Of a DNA stretch of 64,000 nucleotides, positions 63,674 to 64,000 are shown in pieces (within the stretch, counting starts at the first letter, position 1; each line of letters begins with the position of its first letter). This DNA comes from Cellulomonas telluris (GTDB taxonomy: Bacteria; Actinomycetota; Actinomycetes; Actinomycetales; Cellulomonadaceae). Location of the stretch: contig NZ_QXFN01000004.1 in assembly GCF_004886325.1 (NCBI RefSeq), positions 558,001 to 622,000 of the forward strand, given 5' to 3'. Below the pieces are notes generated by a model. The model was not told the DNA's origin. It searched no databases and was given only the letters and a program-made list of their open reading frames with translations. The position numbers and the translations under genes were made by a program.

Positions 63674-64000
63674 TCAGATGACCGTCGTGCCGAACGCCGA
63701 CCCGCGGCGCTGGTAGACGGCCCACGTGGTGAGCGCCATGACCGCGTAGAGCCCGACGACCACCCACAGCGCGGCCTGGATGGACCCGGTCAGCGACGTG
63801 GAGACCGCGAAGCCGCGCGGGATGAGGAACCCGCCGAGGGCCCCGACGGCGCCGGCGATCCCGATGCACCCGGCGGCCGCCTTGGCGCGGCGCGCGCGGT
63901 CGGCGTCGTCACCGGCGCCGAAGCGGAACACCGCGGGGATCATCCGGTACACCGAGCCGTTGCCGGCGCCGGTGGCGAGGAACAGCAGCAGGAACGAGCC
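63674..64000 (-). CDS. narK: Nitrate/nitrite transporter, C-terminal part (cut by window edge)
   Basis: Last 108 residues of an MFS transporter of the NarK family: ATGAGNGSVYRMIPAVF (the nitrate-signature-containing TM segment of the second half) then GCIGIAGAVGALGGFLIPRGF and a final TM ending near the C-terminus. Only 32 bp separate its stop from the nitrate reductase start, so the two are co-transcribed. N-terminal part outside the window. Confidence 0.85.
   Translation of the reverse strand, partial: GSFLLLFLATGAGNGSVYRMIPAVFRFGAGDDADRARRAKAAAGCIGIAGAVGALGGFLIPRGFAVSTSLTGSIQAALWVVVGLYAVMALTTWAVYQRRGSAFGTTVI

Overview
The window is very GC-rich and densely coded. It has many GTG starts, pervasive 4-bp ATGA/GTGA gene overlaps, ANTAR regulators, an SsgA-like protein and leaderless-looking promoters. 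These point to an actinobacterium, most likely a Cellulomonas-like member of the Micrococcales; that placement is inferred from gene content, not from a marker gene. There is no transposase, integrase, phage gene or CRISPR array, so this reads as chromosomal core plus niche genes.

Layout. 1-6.7 kb: the start of nadE and a giant sortase-anchored DUF11-repeat surface protein whose signal peptide is separated from the body by one apparent frameshift. 6.8-10.2 kb: tRNA-Val(CAC), an SsgA-like gene, pabB-pabC, and a tRNA-Gly/Cys/Val cluster. 10.4-25 kb: a GH120 beta-xylosidase, a diguanylate cyclase, YceI, an SRPBCC-DUF4166 pair, a universal stress protein, a permease, a YyaL-type thioredoxin protein, an AraC regulator divergent from an NAD(P)-binding reductase, and a kdpE remnant. 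26.7-31.9 kb: a manganese catalase/alcohol dehydrogenase operon followed by a coupled operon of a heme-oxygenase-like diiron protein, a glycosyltransferase and a CDGSH iron-sulfur protein. 32-39.9 kb: two ANTAR regulators, a sugar ABC transporter operon that appears to end in one of them, a cytochrome P450 preceded by two tiny acidic proteins, DUF6098 and CBS proteins. 40-48.6 kb: an aldehyde dehydrogenase and a seven-gene ADP-heptose/glycosyltransferase operon. 48.9-51.2 kb: a second PAS-ANTAR gene, a small unknown protein and a BrkB-type membrane protein. 51.4-64 kb: nitrate/nitrite assimilation with siroheme synthesis.

How genes work together. On the minus strand, narK (cut by the window end), a nitrate reductase fused to a CysJ-like diflavin reductase, nirB, nirD, cobA/cysG, hemD and a CbiX-like chelatase form an almost complete path: nitrate uptake, nitrate to nitrite to ammonium, and the siroheme that NirB needs. 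The heptose operon encodes GmhA, HldE and GmhB, enough to make ADP-heptose from sedoheptulose 7-phosphate, together with a GT9 enzyme and two further glycosyltransferases, in what looks like a Gram-positive. The catalase, diiron, CDGSH and universal stress genes suggest redox-stress functions.

Most noteworthy: a near-identical 17-nt element at the predicted transcription start of two paralogous PAS-ANTAR genes 17 kb apart; the Gram-positive heptose operon; the diiron/GT/CDGSH cassette; the frameshifted surface protein; and the kdpE remnant. All functional names are by recognition from the sequence only; no search was run.
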